Source of the DNA: CAZJRQ01 sp964548535
GTDB taxonomy: Bacteria; Bacillota; Clostridia; Oscillospirales; Ruminococcaceae
Assembly: GCA_964548535.1 (NCBI GenBank)
Contig: CAZJRQ010000002.1
Coordinates: forward strand, 79,343 to 143,342
Length of the DNA: 64,000 nt
Direction of reading: 5' to 3'
In this document: piece after piece, positions 17,103-24,577 of the stretch
Numbering within the stretch: the first letter of the stretch is position 1
Layout of the letters: every line of letters starts with the position of its first letter
Translations under genes and position numbers: made by a program
The notes under the pieces: generated by a model
Database searches by the model: none
What the model saw: only the letters and a program-made list of their open reading frames with translations
Told to the model about the DNA's origin: nothing

Positions 17103-18518
17103 ATGAAACGTATTAAAAGATATATGGCTGCTGCATTTGCACTTGCAATGGCAGTATCTATGATGGCATCATGCGGAGATAAGGGTAATGACAGTGGTTC
17201 AGCAAATTCTGGTGGTAAGGATCTTAATGAAGAGCAGAAAAAACAGGTTGAGGCATTGGCTGATAAGCTTCCTGACGTAACTCTTGATAATAAAGAGATT
17301 GTTTGGATGGCTCACTATGATATTAACCCAGCAGCTGGCAAAGTAACTTCACCAGGACTTGAGCTTTTCCAGACTAAGTATGAAGGTAAAATTACGTATA
17401 AATCAACAACTTGGGAAAATAGATTTACTGACCTAGCTACTGCTGTACAGTCAAATCAGTCACCTGACTTCTTCCCAGCTGGCGATATGGATACATTCCC
17501 TAAGGGTGCAATTAAGAATATGTTCCAGCCTGTTGATGAGTATATTGATTTTGATTCAGATCTTTGGAAGGATTCAAAAAATGCTTCTGATTCATTTGTG
17601 TTTAACGACAAGCATTATGTTGCTGTAATTGAAACAGTTCCAAACTATATCTGTACATATAATACTACTACAATTGCGGAGAACGGATTTACAGATCCAG
17701 CTGAGCTATTTGAAAATGGCGAGTGGGATTGGGATGTTTTCACAGATATGTGTCTTGAGTTTACTGATACTGAGCAGGAGAAATATGCTCTTGACGGTTA
17801 TTGGTATAATAAGGCTCTTTCTGAAACATCTGGTGTTCCTATGATTGCTCTTAAGGATGGTAAGATTGTTTCAAATATGTCTGACCCTACAATTGAGAAG
17901 GTTCAGGATAAGATGTATAATCTTCAGAAGAGCGGCGTTGTATTCCCACGTGCTGAGAATAACTGGAACACTCGTGGTAACGGCGAGAGTGGTGATGGTC
18001 TAGGTTCATATCAGACTTTGTTTATTCCGATTGGTATTTGGGCACTTGAAGAACCAACTGAGAAGACAAAGCTATTTGGTGATATTGAAGCTGGTGAGAT
18101 TATGTTTGTTCCAATGCCTAAGATGGAAGATTCAGATACTTACTATATTTCTGCTAGAATTGACGGTTATAACCTATGTACTGGTGCTCCAAATCCAGAA
18201 GGTTTTGCTGCATATATGAACTGCCTGCAGGTAGCTAGAACAGATGCAAGAGATATTACTCTTGATACTTTGAGAAATGACTACAAGTGGACTGAAGAAA
18301 TGATTGATATGCGTGAGAAGATGTATGAGATGGCTGCTGAAAATCCAGTATTTGATATTCAGGAAGGTGTATCACCTGACCTTAGCATCTTGATGGAAAC
18401 AGTTTCACAGGCTACAATGATTTCAGGCGGAAACGAAACTACATGGACAGCTTGCCGTAACGAAAACGAAAAGGCTGTTGAGTGGGAATTGAAAAACATC
18501 AATAACAGCATTAAGTAA
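17103..18518 (+). CDS. Extracellular solute-binding lipoprotein (sugar ABC transporter type)
   Basis: A 471-residue predicted lipoprotein. A basic N-terminus and hydrophobic stretch end in a lipobox MMASC, with Cys24 as the lipid site, followed by a Gly/Ser/Asp linker. The mature part resembles family 1 extracellular solute-binding proteins (TWENRFTDLATAVQSNQSPD, GDMDTFPKG). The ATG at 17103 follows GAGGAGG. It stands alone: no permease or ATPase gene is adjacent, and it has its own promoter and terminator. The ligand is probably a carbohydrate, by family only. It would work with permeases encoded elsewhere, or act as a free binding or sensing protein. Confidence 0.82.
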   Translation: MKRIKRYMAAAFALAMAVSMMASCGDKGNDSGSANSGGKDLNEEQKKQVEALADKLPDVTLDNKEIVWMAHYDINPAAGKVTSPGLELFQTKYEGKITYKSTTWENRFTDLATAVQSNQSPDFFPAGDMDTFPKGAIKNMFQPVDEYIDFDSDLWKDSKNASDSFVFNDKHYVAVIETVPNYICTYNTTTIAENGFTDPAELFENGEWDWDVFTDMCLEFTDTEQEKYALDGYWYNKALSETSGVPMIALKDGKIVSNMSDPTIEKVQDKMYNLQKSGVVFPRAENNWNTRGNGESGDGLGSYQTLFIPIGIWALEEPTEKTKLFGDIEAGEIMFVPMPKMEDSDTYYISARIDGYNLCTGAPNPEGFAAYMNCLQVARTDARDITLDTLRNDYKWTEEMIDMREKMYEMAAENPVFDIQEGVSPDLSILMETVSQATMISGGNETTWTACRNENEKAVEWELKNINNSIK

Positions 18519-18558
18519 GAAATTTAAGTTGAACTGAATACTTAATTTAATATGTAAT

Positions 18559-18593
18559 TAACAGGATTGTACTTTTGTGCAGTCCTGTTTTTA
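18559..18593 (+). terminator. Terminator after the solute-binding protein gene
   Basis: Stem AACAGGATTGTAC / GTGCAGTCCTGTT (two G-U pairs) with a TTTT loop and T tail. Confidence 0.85.
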
Positions 18594-18634
18594 TGTTGTA
18601 AAATGTTTTTTTATGTAAAAACTACTGAAAAAGC

Positions 18635-18663
18635 TTGACAAACTATAATTTATAGCTTATAAT
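18635..18663 (+). promoter_or_regulatory. Consensus sigma-A promoter of the riboswitch-ATPase transcript
   Basis: TTGACA (18635-18640), 17-bp spacer, TATAAT (18658-18663), a perfect match to consensus. Transcription would begin around 18670, exactly at the 5' edge of the aptamer. Confidence 0.85.
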
Positions 18664-18670
18664 GGTATTC

Positions 18671-18765
18671 ATAAAAGAGAGTAGCTGGCAGGGTTAACCT
18701 GTTTATGTTTGCGTCAGTACGGCCGCACTGCGTCCCGCAGCATATCTAAACGGCGAGACTTTTAT
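18671..18765 (+). ncRNA. yybP-ykoY manganese riboswitch aptamer
   Basis: The 5' strand ATAAAAGAGAGTAGC and 3' strand GGCGAGACTTTTAT pair to form P1. They frame the two conserved internal loops of the yybP-ykoY family: AGAGAGTAGC on the left arm and GCGTCAGTACG in the middle. A variable GC-rich hairpin and CTAAACGGCGAGAC follow. The family is known to bind Mn2+ and to control metal exporters and P-type ATPases. Here it sits directly between a consensus promoter and a P-type ATPase gene. Recognition is from consensus motifs and pairing, not a covariance search. Confidence 0.85.
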
Positions 18766-18821
18766 TGAAATAATTGCGTATGCAGCAGTTTTTCCAATAA
18801 ATGTCTCGCTTTCTTTGTTTT
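18753..18821 (+). terminator. Riboswitch expression-platform terminator
   Basis: GCGAGACTTTTATTG (18753-18767) pairs with CAATAAATGTCTCGC (18795-18809), followed by a T-rich tract. The 5' arm is the same segment that forms the 3' side of aptamer P1, so the two structures exclude each other. Metal-stabilised P1 should prevent the terminator and switch the ATPase gene on. Confidence 0.85.
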
Positions 18822-18931
18822 GGGATATGCTGTGTATGCTGAAAGGGGTAGTAGTGCGTTTTAGTTTGGTATATGTTTTAAAGCGAGTTTGTTAAAAATG
18901 TTTTTAATTGATTTTGAAAGGATTGTTGTAA

Positions 18932-21508
18932 ATGAGCGAACGTTATCGCCAAAGACCAGATGAGCTTTATAGTGAATTTGATTCAACTGATAAAGGACTA
19001 ACTTCGGAGCAGGTAGTAAAGAATATAGAAAAGTTCGGTGCTAATAAAATAACAGAGGGCAAAAAGAAAAGTGGATTTGTAATTTTTCTTGAGCAGTTTA
19101 AAGATTTTCTTGTAATTATTTTGATAGTAGCGGCAATAGTATCGGCATTTATGGGAGATCATGAAAGTACAATTGTTATTTTAGTTGTAATAACTATGAA
19201 TGCGATTTTGGGCACAGTGCAGACTATAAAAGCTGAAAAATCTTTGAGTAATTTAAGAAAGCTTTCTTCGCCGAGTGCAAAGGTTTTGAGAAATGGTGAA
19301 GCTGTAGTTATTGATTCATCAGAAGTTGCTGTTGGAGATGTGGTGCTTATTGAGGCTGGAGATCAAATTCCTGCTGACGGCAGATTGATTGAATGTGCGT
19401 CAATTAAGGTTAATGAAAGTGCACTTACTGGTGAAAGCTTGAATATCGAAAAAAGTCTTGAGCAAATTGACAAAGAATGTCCGCTTGCTGACCGTGTGAA
19501 CATGGTATATTCAGGTAGCTTTGTAACATATGGAAGAGGTAAATTTATTGTTACTGACGTTGGTATGCAGACTGAAGTTGGTAAGATTGCATCACTTATT
19601 CAAAATGCGGAGGAGCGTAAAACACCGCTTCAGAATACTCTTGACAATTTCGGCAAAAAGCTTTCGATAGGTATAATGATTATTTGTGTTTTGGTTTTTG
19701 CTCTAAGTATGCTGCGCGGCGGAGCTTTAATGGATTCTTTTATGTTCGCAATCGCTCTGGCTGTTGCGGCAATTCCTGAGGCGTTAAGTTCTATTGTAAC
19801 TATTGTATTATCTTTCGGCACACAGAAAATGTCTAAGGAAAATGCTATTATAAGAAAGCTTCAAGCTGTTGAGGGACTAGGTTCTGTATCTGTAATATGT
19901 TCAGATAAAACAGGTACACTTACTCAAAATAAAATGACTGTCCGTAAGCTTGTGGTTGATGGGAATATTGTTTCAGCTGAGGATGCTGATTTGGTTGCAG
20001 AAACTCAAAAGAACTTGGTTGTGGCATCAGTTTTGTGTAACGACTCACAATGTAAAGACGGCGTTGAAATTGGTGATCCGACCGAAACGGCACTTGTGAA
20101 TTTTGCAAATGTCAAGGACTTGAGCGACTGTGAAATTCGTGCTAATTATGAAAGAATTAGTGAGATTCCATTTGATTCTGATAGAAAGCTTATGTCTACA
20201 CTTAATTTAGTTAATGGCGAGAATATTATGTATACAAAGGGTGCGGCTGATGTTCTTGTTGATAGAATGACCTGTTCTGATGAAATTAAAAATCAGATTA
20301 AAGAACAGGTAGCAGAACTTTCGTCGCAGGGGCTTAGAATTCTATGCTTTGCTTGCAAGAAATTTGACGGCGATCAGATTGGTCTTGATGATGAGCAGGA
20401 TCTAGAGTTCGTGGGACTGATTGCAATGATGGATCCGCCAAGAGTAGAGTCAAAGCAGGCGGTTGATGAGTGTAAAAAGGCTGGAATTAAACCTGTTATG
20501 ATTACTGGCGACCATATTGTTACAGCGTCAGCAATTGCAAAGGAAATTGGCATTTTAGAGGATTTCTCAGAGGCAGTAGAAGGCTCAGAGCTTGATAAGT
20601 ACAGCGATGACGAGCTTATTGAATTTGTTAGGGATAAAGCTGTCTATGCACGAGTTACTCCTGAGCATAAAATTAGAATTGTCAAGGCATGGCAGAGAAA
20701 TGATAAAATTGTTGCAATGACAGGTGACGGAGTAAACGATGCTCCAGCACTAAAACAGGCGGATGTCGGAGTTGCTATGGGAATTACCGGTACTGAAGTT
20801 TCTAAAGATGCGGCATCAATGGTGCTTGCTGATGATAACTTTGCAACAATCGTAAAGGCTGTTAAAAATGGACGTAACATTTACGATAATATTAAAAAGG
20901 CCATTTTGTTCCTGCTTTCAGGAAATCTTGCGGCGATAATTACTGTTTTGTTCTGTTCAGTTTTTGCATTGCCTGTTCCATTTGCACCAATTCACCTGCT
21001 GTTTATAAATCTGCTGACAGACTCACTTCCTGCTATTGCGCTAGGTCTTGAACCTCATTCGGATTCTGTTATGAGTCAAAAGCCAAGAAGTGCTGGTGAA
21101 TCAATATTGACAAAGGCGTTTATGGGCAAAATTGGATACTCTGGATTAGTTATAAGTATTGCTACAATTACAGCATTTTTAATAGGAAACCATTATATGG
21201 GCGAGGCGGCAGCAATGACAATGGCATTCGCAACACTTTGTATGTCTAGATTGTTCCATGGATTTAGCTGTAAGGCTGACGAACCTGTTATTTTCACTAA
21301 CAAAATGAATAATAATCCTTTTGGATTGGCGGCTTTTGTTTTGGGAATGATTTTTATTAGCTGCGTAATTTTGATTCCTGGTTTGTATGGGATTTTTAAA
21401 GTGGTTAAGCTATCGGGCGGATTGCTTGCGTTGACTTATTTGTTAAGCTTTGGTTCGATGATTGTAATTCAAATTATTAAGGCTGTTTATACTAAGATTA
21501 ATAAATAA
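18932..21508 (+). CDS. P-type cation-transporting ATPase (P2A-like), probable manganese/calcium exporter
   Basis: Uses ATP to move divalent cations out of the cytoplasm. The 858-residue protein has the cation-ATPase N-terminal domain, actuator TGES (in SALTGESLN), phosphorylated Asp325 in CSDKTGTLTQNKMT, the nucleotide-binding region KGAADVL, and the hinge TGDGVNDAPALKQADVGVAMG (in outline: TGDGVNDAP near 597-605). PEAL in M4 (IPEALSSIV) and NLLTDSLPA in M6 are cation-site segments of the Ca/Mn group. By sequence alone it would be called a Ca2+ ATPase. The upstream Mn riboswitch makes Mn2+ export the better guess. GAAAGGAT precedes the ATG. Confidence 0.9.
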   Translation: MSERYRQRPDELYSEFDSTDKGLTSEQVVKNIEKFGANKITEGKKKSGFVIFLEQFKDFLVIILIVAAIVSAFMGDHESTIVILVVITMNAILGTVQTIKAEKSLSNLRKLSSPSAKVLRNGEAVVIDSSEVAVGDVVLIEAGDQIPADGRLIECASIKVNESALTGESLNIEKSLEQIDKECPLADRVNMVYSGSFVTYGRGKFIVTDVGMQTEVGKIASLIQNAEERKTPLQNTLDNFGKKLSIGIMIICVLVFALSMLRGGALMDSFMFAIALAVAAIPEALSSIVTIVLSFGTQKMSKENAIIRKLQAVEGLGSVSVICSDKTGTLTQNKMTVRKLVVDGNIVSAEDADLVAETQKNLVVASVLCNDSQCKDGVEIGDPTETALVNFANVKDLSDCEIRANYERISEIPFDSDRKLMSTLNLVNGENIMYTKGAADVLVDRMTCSDEIKNQIKEQVAELSSQGLRILCFACKKFDGDQIGLDDEQDLEFVGLIAMMDPPRVESKQAVDECKKAGIKPVMITGDHIVTASAIAKEIGILEDFSEAVEGSELDKYSDDELIEFVRDKAVYARVTPEHKIRIVKAWQRNDKIVAMTGDGVNDAPALKQADVGVAMGITGTEVSKDAASMVLADDNFATIVKAVKNGRNIYDNIKKAILFLLSGNLAAIITVLFCSVFALPVPFAPIHLLFINLLTDSLPAIALGLEPHSDSVMSQKPRSAGESILTKAFMGKIGYSGLVISIATITAFLIGNHYMGEAAAMTMAFATLCMSRLFHGFSCKADEPVIFTNKMNNNPFGLAAFVLGMIFISCVILIPGLYGIFKVVKLSGGLLALTYLLSFGSMIVIQIIKAVYTKINK

Positions 21509-21513
21509 CAAAT

Positions 21514-21550
21514 AACTTTTTGTATTTTTTATTAACAAAACACAAAAAGT
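21514..21550 (+). terminator. AT-rich stem-loop after the ATPase gene
   Basis: AACTTTTTGT (21514-21523) pairs with ACAAAAAGTT about 17 nt later. The stem is weak and AT-rich but is placed directly after the stop codon. Confidence 0.45.
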
Positions 21551-21642
21551 TAATGGAACGAGCGAAAACGTTTAGATTTACGTATGTTTTATCTGAAAAC
21601 ACGAAACTTTTTTTAAATTTTATTTAAATTTAGTTAATGTTA

Positions 21643-21671
21643 TTGACAAATTTGAAATAATGTGATATACT
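21643..21671 (+). promoter_or_regulatory. Sigma-A promoter of the coiled-coil membrane protein gene
   Basis: TTGACA (21643-21648), 17-bp spacer, TATACT (21666-21671), 51 bp before the ATG at 21723. Confidence 0.7.
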
Positions 21672-21722
21672 ATTTTACAGTATAGTTGATAATTGTATAT
21701 TGTTAATGAAGAGGTAATTATT

Positions 21723-22433
21723 ATGGATGAATTGACGGAGCTTGAAAAAATTGAACAGGCTCAGGAATATTTTGTTCGTTTCTATGAGTTTGAAGAAGCG
21801 ATAAAAGTTAATAAAGAAAATAGAATATACTTAAAAAAATATATTCATGATGAAGAATATGTTGATGAAGAGTTTGATTTAAAATCAAAGGCTACTAGGT
21901 TAATTGTGACTAGTGTAGTTGTTGGTGTTGTTGTATTTTTATTGCTATGGCTTATGGTAGGATCTAGTTTTATTCTTCCTGCAATAATATCTGGAGTGGT
22001 AATTGCGGTTGCTTTGTCGGTGGCTAGTGTTTCTGTGCAAAGCTTTAGATTAACTCAAGCAAAGGAAAATCAGCTTGAAGTTAATAAGGGCATTAATGAG
22101 CAGATTGTTATACTGACTGCAAAGGATGAGCAGCTTATTAAACAAAAAGACGATTATTATAAAGCTCTGCAAAATAGAATTCCTTATTTTAATCTGGAAT
22201 ATATGAATTATATTGATCAGATTAAGTGCTATATTGAGAATGGTGATGCAAAAACTTGTCAGCAAGCTACTGAAATTTTGGAGCAAAGTTTGCTTATGGA
22301 ACAAATGTCATCGCTTATGCAAAATAATGATGTTATTGCTGAAAATACTGAACAAGAGGATAAAGAACGTTTTTGTGATCCTGTGAAAATGTTCGGTAAA
22401 AAGAAAAGAAAACTTTTAAAACCAGCAAATTAA
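21723..22433 (+). CDS. Hypothetical membrane protein with flanking coiled coils
   Basis: Not assigned to a known family. The 236-residue product has an acidic, helical N-terminus (about 1-55) and two adjacent membrane helices (about 60-105: IVTSVVVGVVVFLLLWLMVG, then the PAIISGVVIAVALSV stretch). A long charged, probably coiled-coil region (about 110-200) and a basic tail ending KKKRKLLKPAN follow. The topology suggests both ends lie in the cytoplasm. The ATG at 21723 is chosen because AGAGG lies 8 nt upstream. It is a single-gene transcript with its own promoter and terminator. Its function is unknown. Confidence 0.7.
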   Translation: MDELTELEKIEQAQEYFVRFYEFEEAIKVNKENRIYLKKYIHDEEYVDEEFDLKSKATRLIVTSVVVGVVVFLLLWLMVGSSFILPAIISGVVIAVALSVASVSVQSFRLTQAKENQLEVNKGINEQIVILTAKDEQLIKQKDDYYKALQNRIPYFNLEYMNYIDQIKCYIENGDAKTCQQATEILEQSLLMEQMSSLMQNNDVIAENTEQEDKERFCDPVKMFGKKKRKLLKPAN

Positions 22434-22436
22434 ACG

Positions 22437-22466
22437 AAAGGCAGCCGTTATGGTTGCCTTTTTTTG
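22437..22466 (+). terminator. Terminator after the coiled-coil membrane protein gene
   Basis: AAAGGCAGCC / GGTTGCCTTT stem (one G-U pair) with a 5-nt loop and a run of seven T, 4 bp past the stop codon. Confidence 0.85.
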
Positions 22467-22545
22467 TTAAATGATAATTTACAAAAAGCACGAATATAAG
22501 ACATAAAAGATATGGTATACTAACACTGAAAGTTGGTGTAATATT

Positions 22546-23160
22546 ATGAAAAGATTAATTTTAGTTACTTCACCTCCTGCTAGTGGAAAAACTTTTGTAT
22601 CAAAAAAACTTGCTGAAAATTTAAAGCATATTGTTTATCTTGATAAAGACACGCTGATTCCCCTTTCGAAAAAAGTTTTCGAGGCTGCGGGTGAAGAATA
22701 TGATAGAAGTTCTGATTTTTTCAAAAAATATATTCGCGACGCAGAGTATGATACAATATGTGCACTTGCTTTTGAGGCTTTGGAGTATGAAGATTTAGTG
22801 CTGATAAATGCGCCGTTTACTAAAGAAATACACAATCAAGATTATATGGAATCGCTTAAACAGCAATTGCTAAATAAGAATGTTAGGCTCAGCGTTATTT
22901 GGGTTCGCACGGATGTTGAGGTTTGCAGACAGCGTATGATTGCAAGAAATTCTGAGCGTGATACGTGGAAGCTTGAGCATTGGGATGAATATGTTAAAAC
23001 TCAGGATTTTAATTATCCCAAATATCTTGAGAGCTGGGATAAGGATAGTGATTTGATTATTTTTGAAAATTCAACTAAAGAGGATTTTCAAAAGTCTATA
23101 AAAAGAGTTTGCACTATTTTTGAGGATGATCTACAGTGCGAAAAACAAGATGACAAATAA
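22546..23160 (+). CDS. P-loop AAA_33-type kinase or ATPase
   Basis: A 204-residue nucleotide-binding protein with Walker A SPPASGKT at residues 9-16 and a downstream Asp in YLDKD. A lid-like region RTDVEVCRQRMIARNSERD carries Arg residues, as in gluconate/shikimate kinases and small-molecule phosphotransferases. The substrate is not identifiable. An extended -10 element (TGGTATACT, 22513-22521) lies just upstream, while no good -35 is visible. It stands between two terminated units and is followed by the rplJL promoter. Confidence 0.7.
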   Translation: MKRLILVTSPPASGKTFVSKKLAENLKHIVYLDKDTLIPLSKKVFEAAGEEYDRSSDFFKKYIRDAEYDTICALAFEALEYEDLVLINAPFTKEIHNQDYMESLKQQLLNKNVRLSVIWVRTDVEVCRQRMIARNSERDTWKLEHWDEYVKTQDFNYPKYLESWDKDSDLIIFENSTKEDFQKSIKRVCTIFEDDLQCEKQDDK

Positions 23161-23208
23161 TAAATTGAACAGTTTACAAAAAATTAATAATTTTCGTCCG
23201 AGTATCTG

Positions 23209-23237
23209 TTGACAAATGCAGTATTGTCTGATATAAT
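23209..23237 (+). promoter_or_regulatory. Consensus sigma-A promoter of rplJ-rplL
   Basis: TTGACA (23209-23214), 17-bp spacer, TATAAT (23232-23237), a perfect consensus, as expected for a ribosomal protein operon that starts here. Confidence 0.85.
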
Positions 23238-23255
23238 ACTACTTGCATTCGTATC

Positions 23256-23302
23256 TAAAGACAGTTGGCAGTTTTAAACGGAAGTCCAACCGAGGAGGAA
23301 TA
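23256..23302 (+). ncRNA. Ribosomal protein L10 leader
   Basis: The segment with AAAGACAGTTGGCAG, then AAACGGAAGTCCAACCGAGG matches the L10-leader pattern found upstream of rplJ in Firmicutes. TTGG pairs with CCAA and the conserved CCGAGG closes the element. It is the binding site through which L10(L12)4 represses its own operon. Identification is by consensus and position. Confidence 0.75.
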
Positions 23303-23327
23303 GCAAAATTATTTAATTTGCTTTTAC

Positions 23328-23365
23328 ATCTCTTTTGTCTTTATTGATGAAAGAGATTTTCTATT
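23328..23365 (+). terminator. Attenuator hairpin in the rplJ leader
   Basis: ATCTCTTT (23328-23335) pairs with AAAGAGAT (23350-23357) and is followed by TTTCTATTT. It is the usual intrinsic terminator downstream of an L10 leader and lies 42-50 bp before the rplJ start. Confidence 0.65.
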
Positions 23366-23406
23366 TAGTACGGTTTGTAATTTATTTACAAAGAGGTGAA
23401 ATTATC

Positions 23407-23916
23407 ATGCCAAGTGAAAAGACTTTACTTGCTAAGCAGGAAAAAGTTGCTAATCTTACAGATCTTATCAAAAATTCAGCTGCTGGTGTACTTGTAGACT
23501 ACAGAGGAATTACTGTTGATGAAGATACAAAACTTCGTAAGGAGTTGCGTGAGGCTGGCGTAACTTACATGGTTGAAAAGAACACAATGCTTCGTTTTGC
23601 AATGAAGAATGTAGGTCTTGACGATCTAACTAATGTACTTGAGGGTACTACTGCTATCGCAATTTCAAACGACGATCAGACAGCTCCAGCTAGAATTCTT
23701 GGAAAGTTTGCTGAGGAATTTAAGGGCGAGAAGTTTGCTCTTAAGGCTGGTTACATCGGCGAAGAAATCTATGATGAGGCTGGAGTTATGGCTCTTTCAA
23801 AGATTCCTTCAAGAGACGTGCTTTTGGCACAGCTTGTTGGTTCACTTCAGGGACCAATCCAGAAACTTGCTGCAACATTGCAGGCAGTTGTGGACAAAGA
23901 AAACGGTGCCGCATAA
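23407..23916 (+). CDS. rplJ: 50S ribosomal protein L10
   Basis: Forms the base of the L7/L12 stalk on the 50S subunit. The 169-residue protein has the family core: MPSEKTLLAKQEKV, VLVDYRGITVDEDTKLRKELREAGV (in outline: DYRGI, LRKELR) and FEGEK-like helix regions, ending with a basic/Ala C-terminal helix that binds L12. The ATG at 23407 follows AGAGGTGA. The longer frame from 23335 runs through the attenuator and is rejected. It is followed by rplL after 70 bp. Confidence 0.95.
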   Translation: MPSEKTLLAKQEKVANLTDLIKNSAAGVLVDYRGITVDEDTKLRKELREAGVTYMVEKNTMLRFAMKNVGLDDLTNVLEGTTAIAISNDDQTAPARILGKFAEEFKGEKFALKAGYIGEEIYDEAGVMALSKIPSRDVLLAQLVGSLQGPIQKLAATLQAVVDKENGAA

Positions 23917-23986
23917 TTATTGCTGCATGACGTGGGGATTTTAAATATCCCAAAAATTAATATTAATATTTAAGGAGATTATTATC

Positions 23987-24355
23987 ATGGCTTCAGAGAA
24001 GATTTTAAAATTTGTTGAAGATATCAAGACTCTTTCAGTTCTTGAGCTAGCTGAGCTAGTAGAAGCAATTCAGGACGAGTTCGGTGTAACAGCTGCAGTA
24101 GCTGCTGCTCCAGCTGCAGGTGGCGCAGGTGCTGCTGAAGAGAAGACTGAGTTTGACGTTGTTCTTGCTTCATTCGGCGATTCAAAGATGGGCGTTATCA
24201 AGGTAGTTAAGGAAATTACTGGTCTTGGTCTTAAGGAATCTAAGGAGATCGTTGAAGGCGCTCCTAAGGCTCTTAAGGAAGGCGTTTCAAAGACAGAGGC
24301 AGAGGAAATCAAGGAGAAACTTGAGGCTGCTGGCGCTACAGTTGAGCTTAAGTAA
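23987..24355 (+). CDS. rplL: 50S ribosomal protein L7/L12
   Basis: The stalk protein that recruits translation factors. At 122 residues it has the normal three-part layout: an N-terminal dimerisation helix (VLELAELVEAIQDEFGV), an Ala/Gly-rich hinge (about 36-52), and the globular domain with IKVVKEITGLGLKESKEIVEGAPK (in outline: KVVKEITGLGLKEAK type). AAGGAG precedes the ATG. A small hairpin GGGATTTTAAATATCCC sits in the gap after rplJ. A terminator follows directly, so rpoB is not in this operon. Confidence 0.97.
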   Translation: MASEKILKFVEDIKTLSVLELAELVEAIQDEFGVTAAVAAAPAAGGAGAAEEKTEFDVVLASFGDSKMGVIKVVKEITGLGLKESKEIVEGAPKALKEGVSKTEAEEIKEKLEAAGATVELK

Positions 24356-24412
24356 TTTAAACTTAACATATAATTATTCTACGTTTTTGACGTAACTTAA
24401 TAATTAAAACTC

Positions 24413-24447
24413 AATGCGGATACCATTTTTGGTATTCGCATTTTTTT
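24413..24447 (+). terminator. Terminator after rplL
   Basis: ATGCGGATACCA / TGGTATTCGCAT stem (one G-T pair) with a 4-nt loop and seven T residues. Confidence 0.9.
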
Positions 24448-24577
24448 ATATATGGACATAGTTGTTTTGCAGAAAATAAATTTTTAAAAAAATATTTTTA
24501 AATTTGCTCAACATAATCATGTTTTCATTCGTCATATAAGTGTCGGACGAAAACTTTTTGCAAAAAGGAGAAAAATT

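Noticed and set aside
23335..23406. N-terminal extension of L10
   Set aside because: This stretch is the attenuator and leader. L10 begins at MPSEKT after AGAGGTGA.
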